From JBEKHT01 sp049511715 (GTDB taxonomy: Bacteria > Chloroflexota > Anaerolineae > Anaerolineales > RBG-16-64-43), in NCBI GenBank assembly GCA_049511715.1, contig JBEKXU010000001.1:62001-126000 (forward strand): a DNA stretch of 64,000 nucleotides. Reading direction: 5' to 3'. Every line of letters starts with the position of its first letter. The stretch's first letter is position 1. The notes below the pieces were generated by a model. It had not been told where the DNA came from. It saw only the letters and a program-made list of their open reading frames with translations, and made no database searches. Positions 9,293 through 18,529 of the stretch are shown here, one piece after another. The position numbers and the translations under genes are program-made.

Positions 9293-10519
9293 TCATGGGA
9301 ACCGCATGGTGAATCGCCACAGCCTCGCCGAAGGGACGGTGAGGGAGGTCTTGCCGATCACCTCGATCCAGGTGCGGCCCGGCTTGAGCGCAAAGGGCTG
9401 GCCGCCCGCCCCGAAGAACTGCAAAGGCTGGGTCCCGCCGGCCCGCTTCCAGGTTCCCGGGACGGCCAGACCATCCCGGAAGAAAACCGCATGGCCGCTG
9501 CCGCTCAGGTTGATGTCCCACAGTTCCGCCGTTGTGGTCGCCCCGACAAAGTAGCTGAAGGGGACGTAGAGGACGAGGACATTGGCAACCGCCAGCTGCT
9601 GACCGGTTGTGCGGTCGGCCAGGGGGACCAGGGCTCCGGCGTCGCTCTCGGAGGAGCGCAGGTAGCTTCCGCTGCCGGGATCGTACTGCCACTGGGCCAG
9701 CGCGGCGGATGAGAATTCAACCCAGGCTCCCTGGGCCGCGCTCGCTGCGGTGGGCGCCGCCGGGTCGAACCTCATCCCGTTCAGGTTCGGCCGCCCGTTT
9801 TCCATGCCGACCTTCTGGGCGAACTGGTCCAGGGCGGGGGTGTTGCCGAAAACGCTGTTCACGCTGATTTTTTCGTTCGGGTCGCGGCAGATCGCGGGGC
9901 AGCCTGCGGGGAATTCGTTGATCGCATCCACCTGGGCGGCATAGATCTGGTCCCAGATTTCCTGATAAGCCTCGGCATGAACGAGGATCGCGTCATACAG
10001 GGGCGCAATCCTTATCCCCTCCAGCCGCGCCGAGCGGATGGGCCCGACCTGGTCCGCGGACTGTCCATAATAGAGAGCCAGGAAGCGGCTGCTGCCGGCT
10101 TCGGTGTATGCCTCAAACACCAGGTCGGCTTGCGAGAGACCCGCCTGCGGCCGGGCCGTCCGCGGGAAGTTGGAGACCACGATGGCCAGCGGCCGGAGGT
10201 CGAGCTGTTGCGGGTTTTGGACCGCGAGGCCGGTGAGCGGATCCACATTCTGGGGGAAGCTCCCGGGACCCATGGGGTAGCCTGGGGTGGGTGCGGCGGT
10301 GGGCGAGGCCGGCGGGCTGGTCGGGGGGATCACGGTCGGGGCCGGGGTGGCAGAGGCGGCCGCAACGGACGCCGTCGGCGAGGCGCGGACCGGGCTCGCG
10401 AGCGCCGCAGAGGACGACGGCGGACTGACCGCTTCGGGGGTCGGGGCGCAGGCAGAGCCTGCGAGCAACAGCGCCGGGATCAGGGTGAGAAGCGCAGGCC
10501 GGGCTCCATGTCGGTGCAT
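9293..10519 (-). CDS. DUF3048 (YerB-like) lipoprotein, copy 1
   Basis: A 408-aa paralogue of the next minus-strand gene. The chosen start (ATG 10519) directly opens a signal peptide with a lipobox (LLLAGSAC, Cys about 24), followed by a Ser/Pro/Thr/Ala linker to about residue 90. The DUF3048 signature is present: DPLTGLAVQN, VVSNFPRTARPQAGLSQADLVFE, ALYYGQSADQVGPIRSARLEG and VPFSYFVGATTTAELWD. It is first in a two-gene operon, with a near-consensus promoter about 165 bp upstream. The tandem arrangement suggests duplication followed by divergence, since the two proteins are clearly homologous but not close to identical. Confidence 0.88.
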   Translation of the reverse strand: MHRHGARPALLTLIPALLLAGSACAPTPEAVSPPSSSAALASPVRASPTASVAAASATPAPTVIPPTSPPASPTAAPTPGYPMGPGSFPQNVDPLTGLAVQNPQQLDLRPLAIVVSNFPRTARPQAGLSQADLVFEAYTEAGSSRFLALYYGQSADQVGPIRSARLEGIRIAPLYDAILVHAEAYQEIWDQIYAAQVDAINEFPAGCPAICRDPNEKISVNSVFGNTPALDQFAQKVGMENGRPNLNGMRFDPAAPTAASAAQGAWVEFSSAALAQWQYDPGSGSYLRSSESDAGALVPLADRTTGQQLAVANVLVLYVPFSYFVGATTTAELWDINLSGSGHAVFFRDGLAVPGTWKRAGGTQPLQFFGAGGQPFALKPGRTWIEVIGKTSLTVPSARLWRFTMRFP

Positions 10520-10681
10520 GATGGCTTTTCCTCTTGCCCCAGGGAGAATCACCCTTCGCGTCTGCCTGCGGTCCGGGTCTTCTTCCTGGCCCCCCTTCTC
10601 AAGGACCCCGGAGCCTCCCCGGAGGACGTGGGCACGTTGGCTTTCCAGAGGAACCATGCGGGGACGGTTCAAGAAAGCAAA

Positions 10682-10710
10682 ATCATAATAACCCGGAATG
10701 CGGAGGTCAA
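10682..10710 (-). promoter_or_regulatory. Sigma-70-type promoter for the DUF3048 operon
   Basis: Read on the minus strand: TTGACC (plus positions 10705-10710), a 17-bp spacer, then TATGAT (10682-10687). The implied 5' leader before the start at 10519 is about 155 nt. Confidence 0.6.
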
Positions 10711-11289
10711 GGTCGAAGATTCACTTGCCTATCATGTTGGCCGGGAGGCGGGGTTCTCATCCTTGAAAAGGTAGCGAAGGGAAGCCTCACGGGGGGGTTG
10801 GTCCCTGACCACATCGCAGGGTGAAGGGACTTGCTTGGAACCCCTGGGCGGCGCAGGGAGCCCGAAGCGCAGGAGGCGTGCGCGCCGGACCCGCAGGTGT
10901 TCTCCGTCACCCTGGCGCCGATCGTCCCGGGCGGCCAACCTCTCCGCGGGCGTCCATTCCGACCTCTGCGCAGCGGCAGGTTCCCGCCTAGGTGAAATCG
11001 TTTCGCCGGACGGCCTGCCGTTGCCATGGGACGGACAGGGGCCCCGGGAGCAAACCATGCAACCAGAAAGCTCGCCGGAGAACCAGGCCGGCTTGAGGCC
11101 TTGCGGCGCCGTGCGGAGAAGGATTCCCGAGGGAAGACTGGAGAACGGTCACGGACGTCGTTGGTCTGTGCATCTTGATTGCGCGCCTTGCGAGCCGTGG
11201 GCTCCCCACCCGATCTCAGGGTATGATGAAGGGCAGGCGCTTACCGAAGCTGGGACTCACTCGGTGCCGTTGATTCCAAGGAGGGCCCA
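10711..11289 (+). other. Intergenic region between divergent genes, no gene seen
   Basis: 579 bp separate the DUF3048 promoter from the next plus-strand gene. Open frames here are short, lack ribosome sites and have no recognisable protein features. The only clear signal is AAGGAGGGCCC at the right end, which is the ribosome site of the gene at 11290. Confidence 0.5.
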
Positions 11290-12171
11290 ATGAAGACATC
11301 CCGGCGCGTCGATTGGATTTTTGTGCCCGCGGCAACCGCGGCCGTGCTGTTGTTGGGCTGGTGCTGCACCGCTTCAGGACAACAGGCTACCCTCGTTGCG
11401 GCATCTGTCAATGCCACATTGACCGCTCAGCCTCCGCAGGGGTTGCCGGCGGCGCCCACGGTACCCGCGGGTCCGACGGCCGCGGCCACCTTCCTGTCGA
11501 CACCGCAGGCCGCGGCGGGCGGGAATCAGGCGCAGGGCTCGTCCGTCCAGGGGTATGCCGTGGCAACCGAAGCGATTAATTGGAAGCGCACCAAGTACGA
11601 TCCCTTGACCACGAATCTCTTTGGTTGGTGTGAGAATTCCAAACCCATCGTGGGGTCAGACGGGGGCACCTCCAGGTTCTTCTTCAATCAGGGCGTGTAC
11701 GAAGTGAGCTATACGACGGGAGATACCGGCGCCAGCAGGTGGTGTGCGCCCTATGGTACCTACTACGATTTCAGCGCCTCGATCAAAACCTTGCTGCTCG
11801 ATGCCGATTCGAGCGGATATTATGGGCTGGTATTCCGAGTCTATCAGCAGTCGTACAGCAGCCTCATTGGGTTCTGGCTTTCCCCGAGCGGCCAATATTA
11901 CGTCGGCGCCTTCGACGAGCACGGAAACTACGTCAGCTTGCAAGACTTGACGGACGCCTCAGGGCTTCTCCCCAATGGCCAGTGGAACAAGTTGACGGTG
12001 GACGCAGAGGGTTCGGTCTTCACCTTCTTCGTTAATGATGTCTTCCAGACGCAACTGACCTACAATTCCGGTTCGGCGGCCCACGGCAGCATTGGGGTGA
12101 GTGTCGGCGTGAACAGTCCTCACCGAAGTATTGATGTTCAATTCAGTGACTATGAGGTCCGGGAGCCGTGA
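11290..12171 (+). CDS. Secreted/lipoprotein with LamG/DUF1080-like beta-sandwich domain
   Basis: A 293-aa exported protein, with an AAGGAGG ribosome site 7 bp before the ATG. Residues 1-30 form a signal region ending in LLGWCC, a possible lipobox. A low-complexity Ala/Thr/Pro linker follows to about residue 85. The remaining ~200 residues form a beta-rich domain (YDFSASIKTLLLDADSSGYYGLVFRVYQ, GFWLSPSGQYYVGAF, NGQWNKLTVDAEGSVFTFFVND) of the concanavalin/LamG type seen in DUF1080 proteins. Such domains usually bind sugars or other extracellular ligands. Two Cys (CEN and RWCAP) could form a disulfide. It is a single-gene unit with a hairpin about 200 bp downstream. Confidence 0.75.
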   Translation: MKTSRRVDWIFVPAATAAVLLLGWCCTASGQQATLVAASVNATLTAQPPQGLPAAPTVPAGPTAAATFLSTPQAAAGGNQAQGSSVQGYAVATEAINWKRTKYDPLTTNLFGWCENSKPIVGSDGGTSRFFFNQGVYEVSYTTGDTGASRWCAPYGTYYDFSASIKTLLLDADSSGYYGLVFRVYQQSYSSLIGFWLSPSGQYYVGAFDEHGNYVSLQDLTDASGLLPNGQWNKLTVDAEGSVFTFFVNDVFQTQLTYNSGSAAHGSIGVSVGVNSPHRSIDVQFSDYEVREP

Positions 12172-12537
12172 CGGGAAAGCCCAGTCGCTTGTTCTCGCCG
12201 GCCGCTTGAGGGAACTTCAGGCGCTTGCCTTGGACGGAGAGCGGACCCGGGGGTAAGGCCGCGAGGTCCCTCATGGGCACAGGGGCCGCTCGGGAAGGTA
12301 CACCCGGCGATCCGAGGAGGAATTCCGCCCGGTCAAGACCGAAAGAGCTGGACATGCGAGCCGAGGCTGGCGGGGTCCCGTGAATGCGGACCCCGCTTTC
12401 GTGTGCGGCGGCTGGCCCCTCAAGGTGTCCGAGGAGAGAGCGACCGTTGCGATCGGCAAATTGGGTTGTCGAAAGGGGAATGGCGATCTTCGGCGGGGGC
12501 CGGCTTTCTCGGGTTCCCGGGCTCAGGCGGCCGCGCG
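12172..12537 (+). other. Intergenic region with terminator-like hairpin
   Basis: 366 bp between two convergent genes. It contains a 9-bp perfect stem, GCGGGGTCC (12370-12378) with GGACCCCGC (12388-12396), followed by only three Ts. This could act as a weak or bidirectional terminator. Nothing else was identified. Confidence 0.45.
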
Positions 12538-13269
12538 CTAGCCGCCGGACGAGCACAAGTTCTCGGTCACCTTGTCCAGGCAGTTCCACAGGCGAGTGGA
12601 CAGCCCGAGCCCCTCGTGACCCGCCCGGATGGTTTGCAGCAGGTACTTCTTGTTCACCACCGTCACTCCGCGGATCGGCCTGCCGCGAGGCACAAAGGCA
12701 TTCGTAAATACCAGGATCGGGGTGACCCAGGGGGTCAGTCCGATGACCTTGGCCAGCTCTTCCCTCAGCCAGTAGGTGTTCCGCAGGGTTTGGGCGAAGA
12801 AGTCCTTCTCGGGCGGCCTGCGGTTGATCCGCAGGCGGTCGCCGTCGAATTCGACTTTTCCGTGATGCGACTTGGTTTCAATCAGGAAGGGGCCGCTCCG
12901 CCTTCCGAACACGAGATGATCGATGTTGCCGTAGGGGGAACGGACATCGTGCAGGACATAGAAGTCCTCGCCGAGGGTTTCGAGCAGGCGCCCCACTTCT
13001 TCCTCCGCCTGCGCCCCTCGGGCGGCCCGCCCCCCGGCCGCAAGCGTCCGGCCGATCCTGCGGTCGGCCAGGTCGGGAACGAGGCAGAGCAGGATCAGGA
13101 GCACCAGACTTGCGGCGCCTCCCAGACGCAGGGCGTACGCCTCCTGGATGACCAGGCCCAGGGCGAGCAGGATCGCGACGGCGAGGATGCTGGCGAGCAG
13201 CGCCCAGCGGTATCGGTTCTGCGTCATCTCGCGGGTTGATTGGCCTGCGGTTCCATGCGCGTGTGTCAT
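12538..13269 (-). CDS. Membrane protein with NERD (nuclease-related) domain
   Basis: A 243-aa protein. The ATG at 13269 has AGGAGGGG about 9 bp upstream. Two hydrophobic segments at about residues 24-43 and 46-66 anchor it in the membrane. The rest is a NERD domain: GAQAEEEVGRLLETLGEDFYVLHDV, GNIDHLVFGRRSGPFLIETKSHHGKV and the later PILVFTNA. The GNIDHLV Asp and the ETK motif match the restriction-endonuclease-like core, so the active-site residues appear intact. NERD proteins are widespread, and a DNA-processing role is only inferred from the fold. It is a lone gene. Confidence 0.85.
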   Translation of the reverse strand: MTHAHGTAGQSTREMTQNRYRWALLASILAVAILLALGLVIQEAYALRLGGAASLVLLILLCLVPDLADRRIGRTLAAGGRAARGAQAEEEVGRLLETLGEDFYVLHDVRSPYGNIDHLVFGRRSGPFLIETKSHHGKVEFDGDRLRINRRPPEKDFFAQTLRNTYWLREELAKVIGLTPWVTPILVFTNAFVPRGRPIRGVTVVNKKYLLQTIRAGHEGLGLSTRLWNCLDKVTENLCSSGG

Positions 13270-13449
13270 CGCTTCCGCCCCTCCTGGCCCCCGGTGAGCC
13301 GGCCGACCTCGGTGCCAGCGGTCCTCCAACCCTTGTTAACCCCATTCGAGAGATCTCGCTATGCCCTCGCGGATCTCTTCGCTGTTCTTACGTCAGATTG
13401 TATGGGAAGCCAGGACGGGTTTGGACGAAAGGCAAGGGGCGCAACCATT

Positions 13450-14079
13450 TCACCAGGATCCAGGAGGAGTGCCGCAAGCATCCCCGGTCGCGTGGGATTC
13501 CCGGGCGTTTTCTCTCCCGGGGAGAGGGCGCATCCGAGGGAAGGGGGGCGTTGCAGGGGAGGACCGCCACTGGTTCAGCGAAAATGCCAGAAGTTGGAGG
13601 CCGCGATCGATCCGGTAGCGGACGGTCGAATAGGGGACGACGCAGACCTGGGGGATGATCGCCTGCCAGAACTGGTCGAATCGAACTTCCAGGAGGGGCT
13701 CGGAAGCGAGCGCGTCCCCGTCCGCGACGACCAGCGCGAGATACTGCCGGTTGGCAAGCAGAACCCCGGTCTGCCCCGGGTTGCCGGGGGGCCGCTTCCC
13801 TTTCCGTAAGGGGTAGAAGTAGCCGACCTCCAGGGCGAAAAACAGGTCCCACTCCCTCTTGAAGCGCGGGTTCATGGCCAGGGGGTAGAGGCGGGTCCGC
13901 CACAGCCAGGCCAGCTCTTCCGCAATCGAAAAACGCTCGCGCGAGGCCAGCAGGGGCTGGATCCGCCGCAGGCTTTCCCGGACGGTTTCTTCCTGGACCG
14001 GATCGATCGTCTCTGAGTGTCCTGGTTTCGCGATGGTGCGAACGATCTGCGAGAGCCATTTCCACTCCACGAGATCCAT
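13450..14079 (-). CDS. Hypothetical protein
   Basis: A 209-aa protein with AAAGGAGG 5-6 bp before the ATG at 14079, so translation from there is well supported. It has no signal peptide or membrane segment. It is rich in Trp and aromatic residues (VEWKWLSQIV, ELAWLWRTRLYPLAM, FFALEVGYFYPL) and reads like an alpha/beta cytosolic protein. The C-terminal 35 residues are Pro/Arg-rich and look unstructured. I do not recognise the family. Its neighbours give no functional hint. Confidence 0.6.
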   Translation of the reverse strand: MDLVEWKWLSQIVRTIAKPGHSETIDPVQEETVRESLRRIQPLLASRERFSIAEELAWLWRTRLYPLAMNPRFKREWDLFFALEVGYFYPLRKGKRPPGNPGQTGVLLANRQYLALVVADGDALASEPLLEVRFDQFWQAIIPQVCVVPYSTVRYRIDRGLQLLAFSLNQWRSSPATPPFPRMRPLPGRENARESHATGDACGTPPGSW

Positions 14080-15152
14080 CTTTCCTCCTTTGGGGGAATA
14101 CCGGGCCGGAGGGGCCCGGCGCAAACCTGCAAGAATCCCCGCCCGGCGCTGGGCGGGAGGCAAGAAGGTCGCGGGAAGTTCGTCAGTTTTTCGCAACCAC
14201 GGCCGGCCGAATGCACGTACGATCGGACCGGAGAAAATGGGAAGCCTGATCCAGCGCGCAGTCGGCCGCTCGAGCGGCCGCACGGGAGAGCCTAGCATGG
14301 CGGGTCAATCGAAGCAGGCCGGAAAGGACTCCTGGTGGCCCCTGGGGAATGGCCACTCGAGCCCAGCCCTCTGCGCGTTCCGTCCAGGGAGAAGGACAGA
14401 TGAATCAGAGCCGGGTCACGATGGCGGATCGAATTTGCGGCGGGGAGCCATCCCTGCGAGGTCTTGCCTCCGCTGGGGCGGCTGCTGGGTCAAGGCAGGC
14501 CGCGGGTCAAGCGGAGGGCGTTCTCCTCTCGCTTCCGATGAGAGGACCTCCAAGGCGCCTCGGCCTTTCTGGAACGCGGCCATCCACCACGAGCTGCGCG
14601 GCACAAGATGAAAACGGAGCGCCGGGCCGCCGCCCTCTCTTCGCGTTCCATTCCGCCCGCAGGCGGTCCTTGGGCCGTGCCCGGAACTTCGGGACGGCGG
14701 GTTCCAATGGGTGTGGATCGGTCTTCTCCTCGGGAGAGACCGAACAACGTCCGAGGGCAGATAAACGTCAGCGGGTCTTGGAATTCCGACACGCGGCAGT
14801 CCCAGCGCTTGGGCTGCCAACCGGGAAAGGAGGCCTTATGCCATTGCGGTACCAGGGATGATGGTCTGGGAACGGGCGTGACGCGGGACGGGTGCCGCAG
14901 CGAGGAGGGGATTTCGGCCGCCACCTCCTCTCGTGGGCCCCAAGCCAAGCGGCCAACCTCGATCGATTGGAGGATCCCATGGATTCCGGGATTGAAGCGA
15001 ACCAGGCTTTCTTAAAGGGGTCATCCGTCGCAACGGAGCGCCCAGCAGAAGTGGAGGGGCGGAGCGCCGGGCGTTCCGCCCAGTTCCCCGCCCGGGACCC
15101 CAGGCGGGCGAGGATCCCCTCCCGGAAAAAGAAAGGGAGCCTGGGGTATCAA
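14080..15152 (+). other. Gene-poor stretch upstream of the tyrosine recombinase
   Basis: About 1.07 kb in which all open frames are short, overlap one another on several strands, and lack ribosome sites or domain-like composition. The recombinase frame is open from 14892, and an ATG at 14979 has GGAG 6 bp upstream. However, the 58 codons it would add are Arg/Pro/Ser-rich and unlike a folded domain, so I leave them out. Confidence 0.45.
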
Positions 15153-16199
15153 ATGCAGAAGGTGCTGCAGAGGATATTTCATCCGGGACACCGGCGGTTC
15201 CATGACAAGCGTCACCACCGGACGAACGTGATCCGAGGGATTGGAACGATGCGCCTGACGGTGGAGACCTCCTATATGTTTGCCCGCTACGTCCGGGCCC
15301 GCTGGCCGGAAGTTCACGACTTGGAGCAGGTGGTCCCCGCCATGGCCCACTCCTTCATGAGAGACCTGGCCGCCCGGGGCAGCAGCGGCACCTGGATCAG
15401 CACCGGCGCGACCACCCTGAGGAAACTGGACGCGGCCTGCCGCAAGGCGGGTGTCTTTCCCTCGGATGCCCCGCCCCTCCTGCCGTACGGCTGGGACGAG
15501 GGAAATCCGCTGGCCCCGAAGCGGCAACGCCGGGGGGCGTACACCGAGGATCAGGCCCGATCCATTGTCGAGGCCGTGTCGGCCAAGTCCTGGCAGGTCG
15601 GCCGGGTGCTGGAACTCATGCGCGTCGCCGGGCTGCGGATTTCCGAAGCGGCCTATCTTCGCGGAAGCGATGTGGACCCGGAAAACCTGACCATCAGCCT
15701 GCAGGGTGCCGTGAACCATACCAAGGGCGGCAGGCCGCGGCAGATCCACTTGCCTGCCGAGCACCGCGAGTTCCTGGCGGACATGCGGCAGCAGGGGCTT
15801 GCAAGTCCGGACGGCCATCTCTTCTCTGGTCGAAGAACTCTGTCGAGGCGCGCCCAGTACAGGCTTTCGGCCGCGTGCCGGCGGCTCGGGATCGAATGTC
15901 GGGGGACCCACGGCCTCCGCAAGACCTATGCCAACTGCGAGTACCAGCGGGAGAGGCTGGCCGGATCCGCGAGAGGGGAGGCGATGCGGATCGTTTCCCG
16001 GCAACTCGGCCACAGCCGGGTCCGCATCGTGCGGCAGTACTACCTTGATCCGAGGATGGTCGAGGCCGAGAGGCTCGGCGCATCCGAACCACCTCAGGCC
16101 CGAGTGACCCCGGGCTCTCCAGGGAACTGCCTCCCTGAGCCCAAGGGTCCGCAGGGGGCGCCGGACGAGGCGGGCAGGCCAGGCCCCGCGGGTCAATAG
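15153..16199 (+). CDS. Tyrosine recombinase / integrase
   Basis: A 348-aa site-specific recombinase that would cut and rejoin DNA through a tyrosine intermediate. Residues 1-120 form the DNA-binding N-terminal part (ETSYMFARYVRARWP, AHSFMRDLAARG). The catalytic domain carries all expected residues: Arg in RVAGLRISEAAYL, a beta-hairpin Lys in NHTKGGRPRQIHL, His and Arg in GTHGLRKTYA, His in LGHSRVRIV and the nucleophile in RQYYLD. The N-terminal style resembles integrases of integrative elements in Gram-positives. The frame is open to 14892 with an alternative ATG at 14979 (GGAG at good spacing). Its last 7 bases overlap the convergent gene. It is separate in sequence from the recombinase at 59293-60315. 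Confidence 0.85.
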   Translation: MQKVLQRIFHPGHRRFHDKRHHRTNVIRGIGTMRLTVETSYMFARYVRARWPEVHDLEQVVPAMAHSFMRDLAARGSSGTWISTGATTLRKLDAACRKAGVFPSDAPPLLPYGWDEGNPLAPKRQRRGAYTEDQARSIVEAVSAKSWQVGRVLELMRVAGLRISEAAYLRGSDVDPENLTISLQGAVNHTKGGRPRQIHLPAEHREFLADMRQQGLASPDGHLFSGRRTLSRRAQYRLSAACRRLGIECRGTHGLRKTYANCEYQRERLAGSARGEAMRIVSRQLGHSRVRIVRQYYLDPRMVEAERLGASEPPQARVTPGSPGNCLPEPKGPQGAPDEAGRPGPAGQ

Positions 16200-16813
16200 A
16201 GGAAGGGCACGAGTTTCCAGGTGTGGAGCCGGTAGTCCGCGTATTCCTTGCCCAGACGCTCCAGGAGCATGGCTTCCTCCGCCTCGATCCGGTGGTAGTA
16301 CACCAGCCCCAGGACCGCCAGGACCAGGAGAATCGCGGCCCAGTTGGCGGCGGCCAGTCCGGCGCCGGCCCACATCACGATTGTCCCCAGATATCCGGGG
16401 TGGCGGATGAGACGGTAGGGACCTCGTTGAACGAGCGCGTGATCCTCGAGCACGCGGAGCGTGCGGGTATAGAACCGGCCCAGGGTCAGGTTGGCCCAGA
16501 CCCGTAGCGCGATGCCGCACAGGACGAGGACCACGCCCGGCCAGGACGCCCAGGCCGTGGAGATGCGGCCGACGGACCGCAGGTTGAGAAGCGGGGCCGC
16601 GAGCAGGCATAGGATCGCAAAGGCGTAGGCCGCGCCGAGGAGCTCGGTGCTGCGCCGGTCGGCCGTGCCCGGCTCGCGAGCTTGCGCTTCGCTCCCTTGC
16701 CGAAAGCGCCCCTCCCCGATCGAGAAGAGAGCAACAAGAAGGTAGGCCAGGATCGTCGTGAGCATTTGGGGTCCGTGGACCGAAAGGTATTCTCCGAAGG
16801 CAACGAGGAACAT
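16193..16813 (-). CDS. Isoprenylcysteine carboxyl methyltransferase-like membrane protein
   Basis: A 206-aa integral membrane protein with about five hydrophobic segments (about 17-34, 59-78, 88-106, 146-165). The signature GPYRLIRHPGYLGTIVMWAG and the C-terminal ERLGKEYADYRLHTWKLVPF belong to the ICMT/PEMT-like family of SAM-dependent membrane methyltransferases. The bacterial substrate is usually unknown: lipid, quinone or small amphipathic molecule. The 3' end overlaps the integrase gene by 7 bp in convergent orientation. A Glu/Arg/Gln-rich loop at about residues 35-58 is probably cytoplasmic. Confidence 0.85.
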   Translation of the reverse strand: MFLVAFGEYLSVHGPQMLTTILAYLLVALFSIGEGRFRQGSEAQAREPGTADRRSTELLGAAYAFAILCLLAAPLLNLRSVGRISTAWASWPGVVLVLCGIALRVWANLTLGRFYTRTLRVLEDHALVQRGPYRLIRHPGYLGTIVMWAGAGLAAANWAAILLVLAVLGLVYYHRIEAEEAMLLERLGKEYADYRLHTWKLVPFLY

Positions 16814-17105
16814 TATAGGGCGCTTTTTCGCGGCCCCTGGAACTGGCCGTCGCCGGCCACTCTTTCCAGGAGTGCAGCAGCGCGGGGCGCGCCTCCGCGC
16901 CCGGGGTCCCTCCCTTACCCGGGGGAGGCCGACCCCGAAAACCTCGGTATCCGCTTCCCTCGCTTATACTTGCGGTCATATTCCCGGCACCCACTAGATC
17001 CCGGTAAAGGCAAGGTTGTCCAGGCAGAGCGCGCCCGGCAACGAACGCGCGTGCGAAGCTGGCCTGCGGCCTGAGGCTGCCTCGGGGCACAGGAACAATC
17101 GCCTG

Positions 17106-18365
17106 ATGAATCTGTTCCGACCGCTCGGGCACCGCCCATTTGCGCTGTTGTGGAGCGGCCAGGCGACCTCCCGCCTGGGGGACAGTCTGTATCGGATTGC
17201 GCTGGCGTGGTGGGTCTTGGAGAAAACCGGCTCGGCGACGGCGATGGGGGCGGTGCTGGTCTTCTCGTCCGTTCCGATGCTGATCTTCCTGCTCTTGGGC
17301 GGGGTCGCAACCGACCGCCTCCCGCGCCTGAGGGTCATGTTCGCCTCGGACACGCTCAGCGGCCTCGTTGTGGCGGCCGTCGCCATCCTGGCGTTTTCCG
17401 GGCAACTCCAGGTCTGGCACATCTACCTGGCGAGCATCACGTTCGGTATGGTGAGGGCTTTTTTCCTTCCGGCGTACACCGCCACCATCCCGGAAATCAC
17501 ACCAAGAGAGATCCTCCCCAGCGCCAATTCCCTGACCAGCCTGAGCCAGTCAGCGGCCGGTGTCATCGGGCCCGCCGTAGGCGCGGCGATCGTCGCCCTG
17601 AGCGGCACGGCGCTTGCGTTTGGACTGGATGCCCTCTCGTTCTTCATCTCTGCCGGCTGCGTTCTGCCCATCCTGTGGACGAATCCCGCCTTCAACCTGG
17701 CTCCCAGAGCGTCGGCCGCCGAGGGAGGGACGCCTCCCGCGGGGGGCCGAAAAGGGCTGCGATCGGTGGTTGATGAATTCCTGGAGGGATTCAAGACCGT
17801 CATGGGTTCCCCGTGGCTGTGGGTCAGCATCGCGATCTTCAGCCTGATCAACGTCACGCTGGACGGCCCGCAGGGCGTATCTCTGCCTTTCCTGGTCAAG
17901 GAGCACCTCCATGCCGGCGTGGGCACCCTGGGTCTTTTCGCTTCGATGAGCTCGGCAGGGTTTGCCGTTGGGGCGCTATGGCTTGGCAGTCTGGCCAGGA
18001 TCCGGCGGCGAGGCCTGCTTCTCTACCTTGGAATTCTGCTCGCGGGTGTCTCGCTGGCGGTTTTCGGTTTATCTGTTTTTGTCCCCTTCCTGGCCGCGGC
18101 GGCCTTCCTCGGCGGTTTGTTCATTTCCGTGGGCAGCCTGATCTGGACGAACTCCCTGCAGGAACTTGTCCCGCGTCAGCTGCTGGGCCGCGTGTCCTCC
18201 ATCGACGCGCTCGGCTCCTTCGTCCTGCTGCCGATCGGCTATGGGATCGTGGGATGGGCGACGGACCGGATCGGCGCGCCGTCCGTGTTCGTCCTGGGCG
18301 GCGTGGCGACCTTCACGCTCGCCCTGCTGGCCTTGTTGCACCCCGCGATCCGAGGGCTGGACTGA
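17106..18365 (+). CDS. MFS transporter (enterobactin exporter-type)
   Basis: A 419-aa membrane transporter beginning MNLFRPLGHRPFALLWSGQ, the typical N-terminus of MFS_3-type exporters. About 11-12 membrane segments are visible, in two halves around a basic linker near residues 195-225. The conserved loop between helices 2 and 3 reads GGVATDRLPRLRVM. The helix-5 region GPAVGAAIVALSG is also typical. The drug or metabolite exported cannot be inferred. The frame is open 30 codons upstream but that part is not family-like. It converges on radC across a strong hairpin. Confidence 0.88.
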   Translation: MNLFRPLGHRPFALLWSGQATSRLGDSLYRIALAWWVLEKTGSATAMGAVLVFSSVPMLIFLLLGGVATDRLPRLRVMFASDTLSGLVVAAVAILAFSGQLQVWHIYLASITFGMVRAFFLPAYTATIPEITPREILPSANSLTSLSQSAAGVIGPAVGAAIVALSGTALAFGLDALSFFISAGCVLPILWTNPAFNLAPRASAAEGGTPPAGGRKGLRSVVDEFLEGFKTVMGSPWLWVSIAIFSLINVTLDGPQGVSLPFLVKEHLHAGVGTLGLFASMSSAGFAVGALWLGSLARIRRRGLLLYLGILLAGVSLAVFGLSVFVPFLAAAAFLGGLFISVGSLIWTNSLQELVPRQLLGRVSSIDALGSFVLLPIGYGIVGWATDRIGAPSVFVLGGVATFTLALLALLHPAIRGLD

Positions 18366-18486
18366 GAGGCGCGGCGAGCTCACCGCTTTGTTCGGACTCC
18401 GGGTTGCGCGGGGCATAGATTCCTGTCGCCTCCGGGGTTCCCTGGCCCTGCCAAGGGCAAGCCGGGCGCAGGAGAGATGTCGATCC

Positions 18487-18518
18487 GGAGACCGGGGAGG
18501 TCGTCTTCCCCGGTCTCC
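18487..18518 (+). terminator. Terminator-like hairpin between MFS and radC
   Basis: A perfect 12-bp stem, GGAGACCGGGGA (18487-18498) with TCCCCGGTCTCC (18507-18518), with an 8-base loop. T-rich tails are weak on both sides. The position between convergent genes suggests a bidirectional terminator. Confidence 0.55.
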
Positions 18519-18529
18519 TTCTGCCTGGC

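Noticed and set aside
15021..17420. 799-codon minus-strand frame across the integrase, ICMT-like and MFS genes
   Set aside because: It covers three recognised genes on other frames and shows no family motif.
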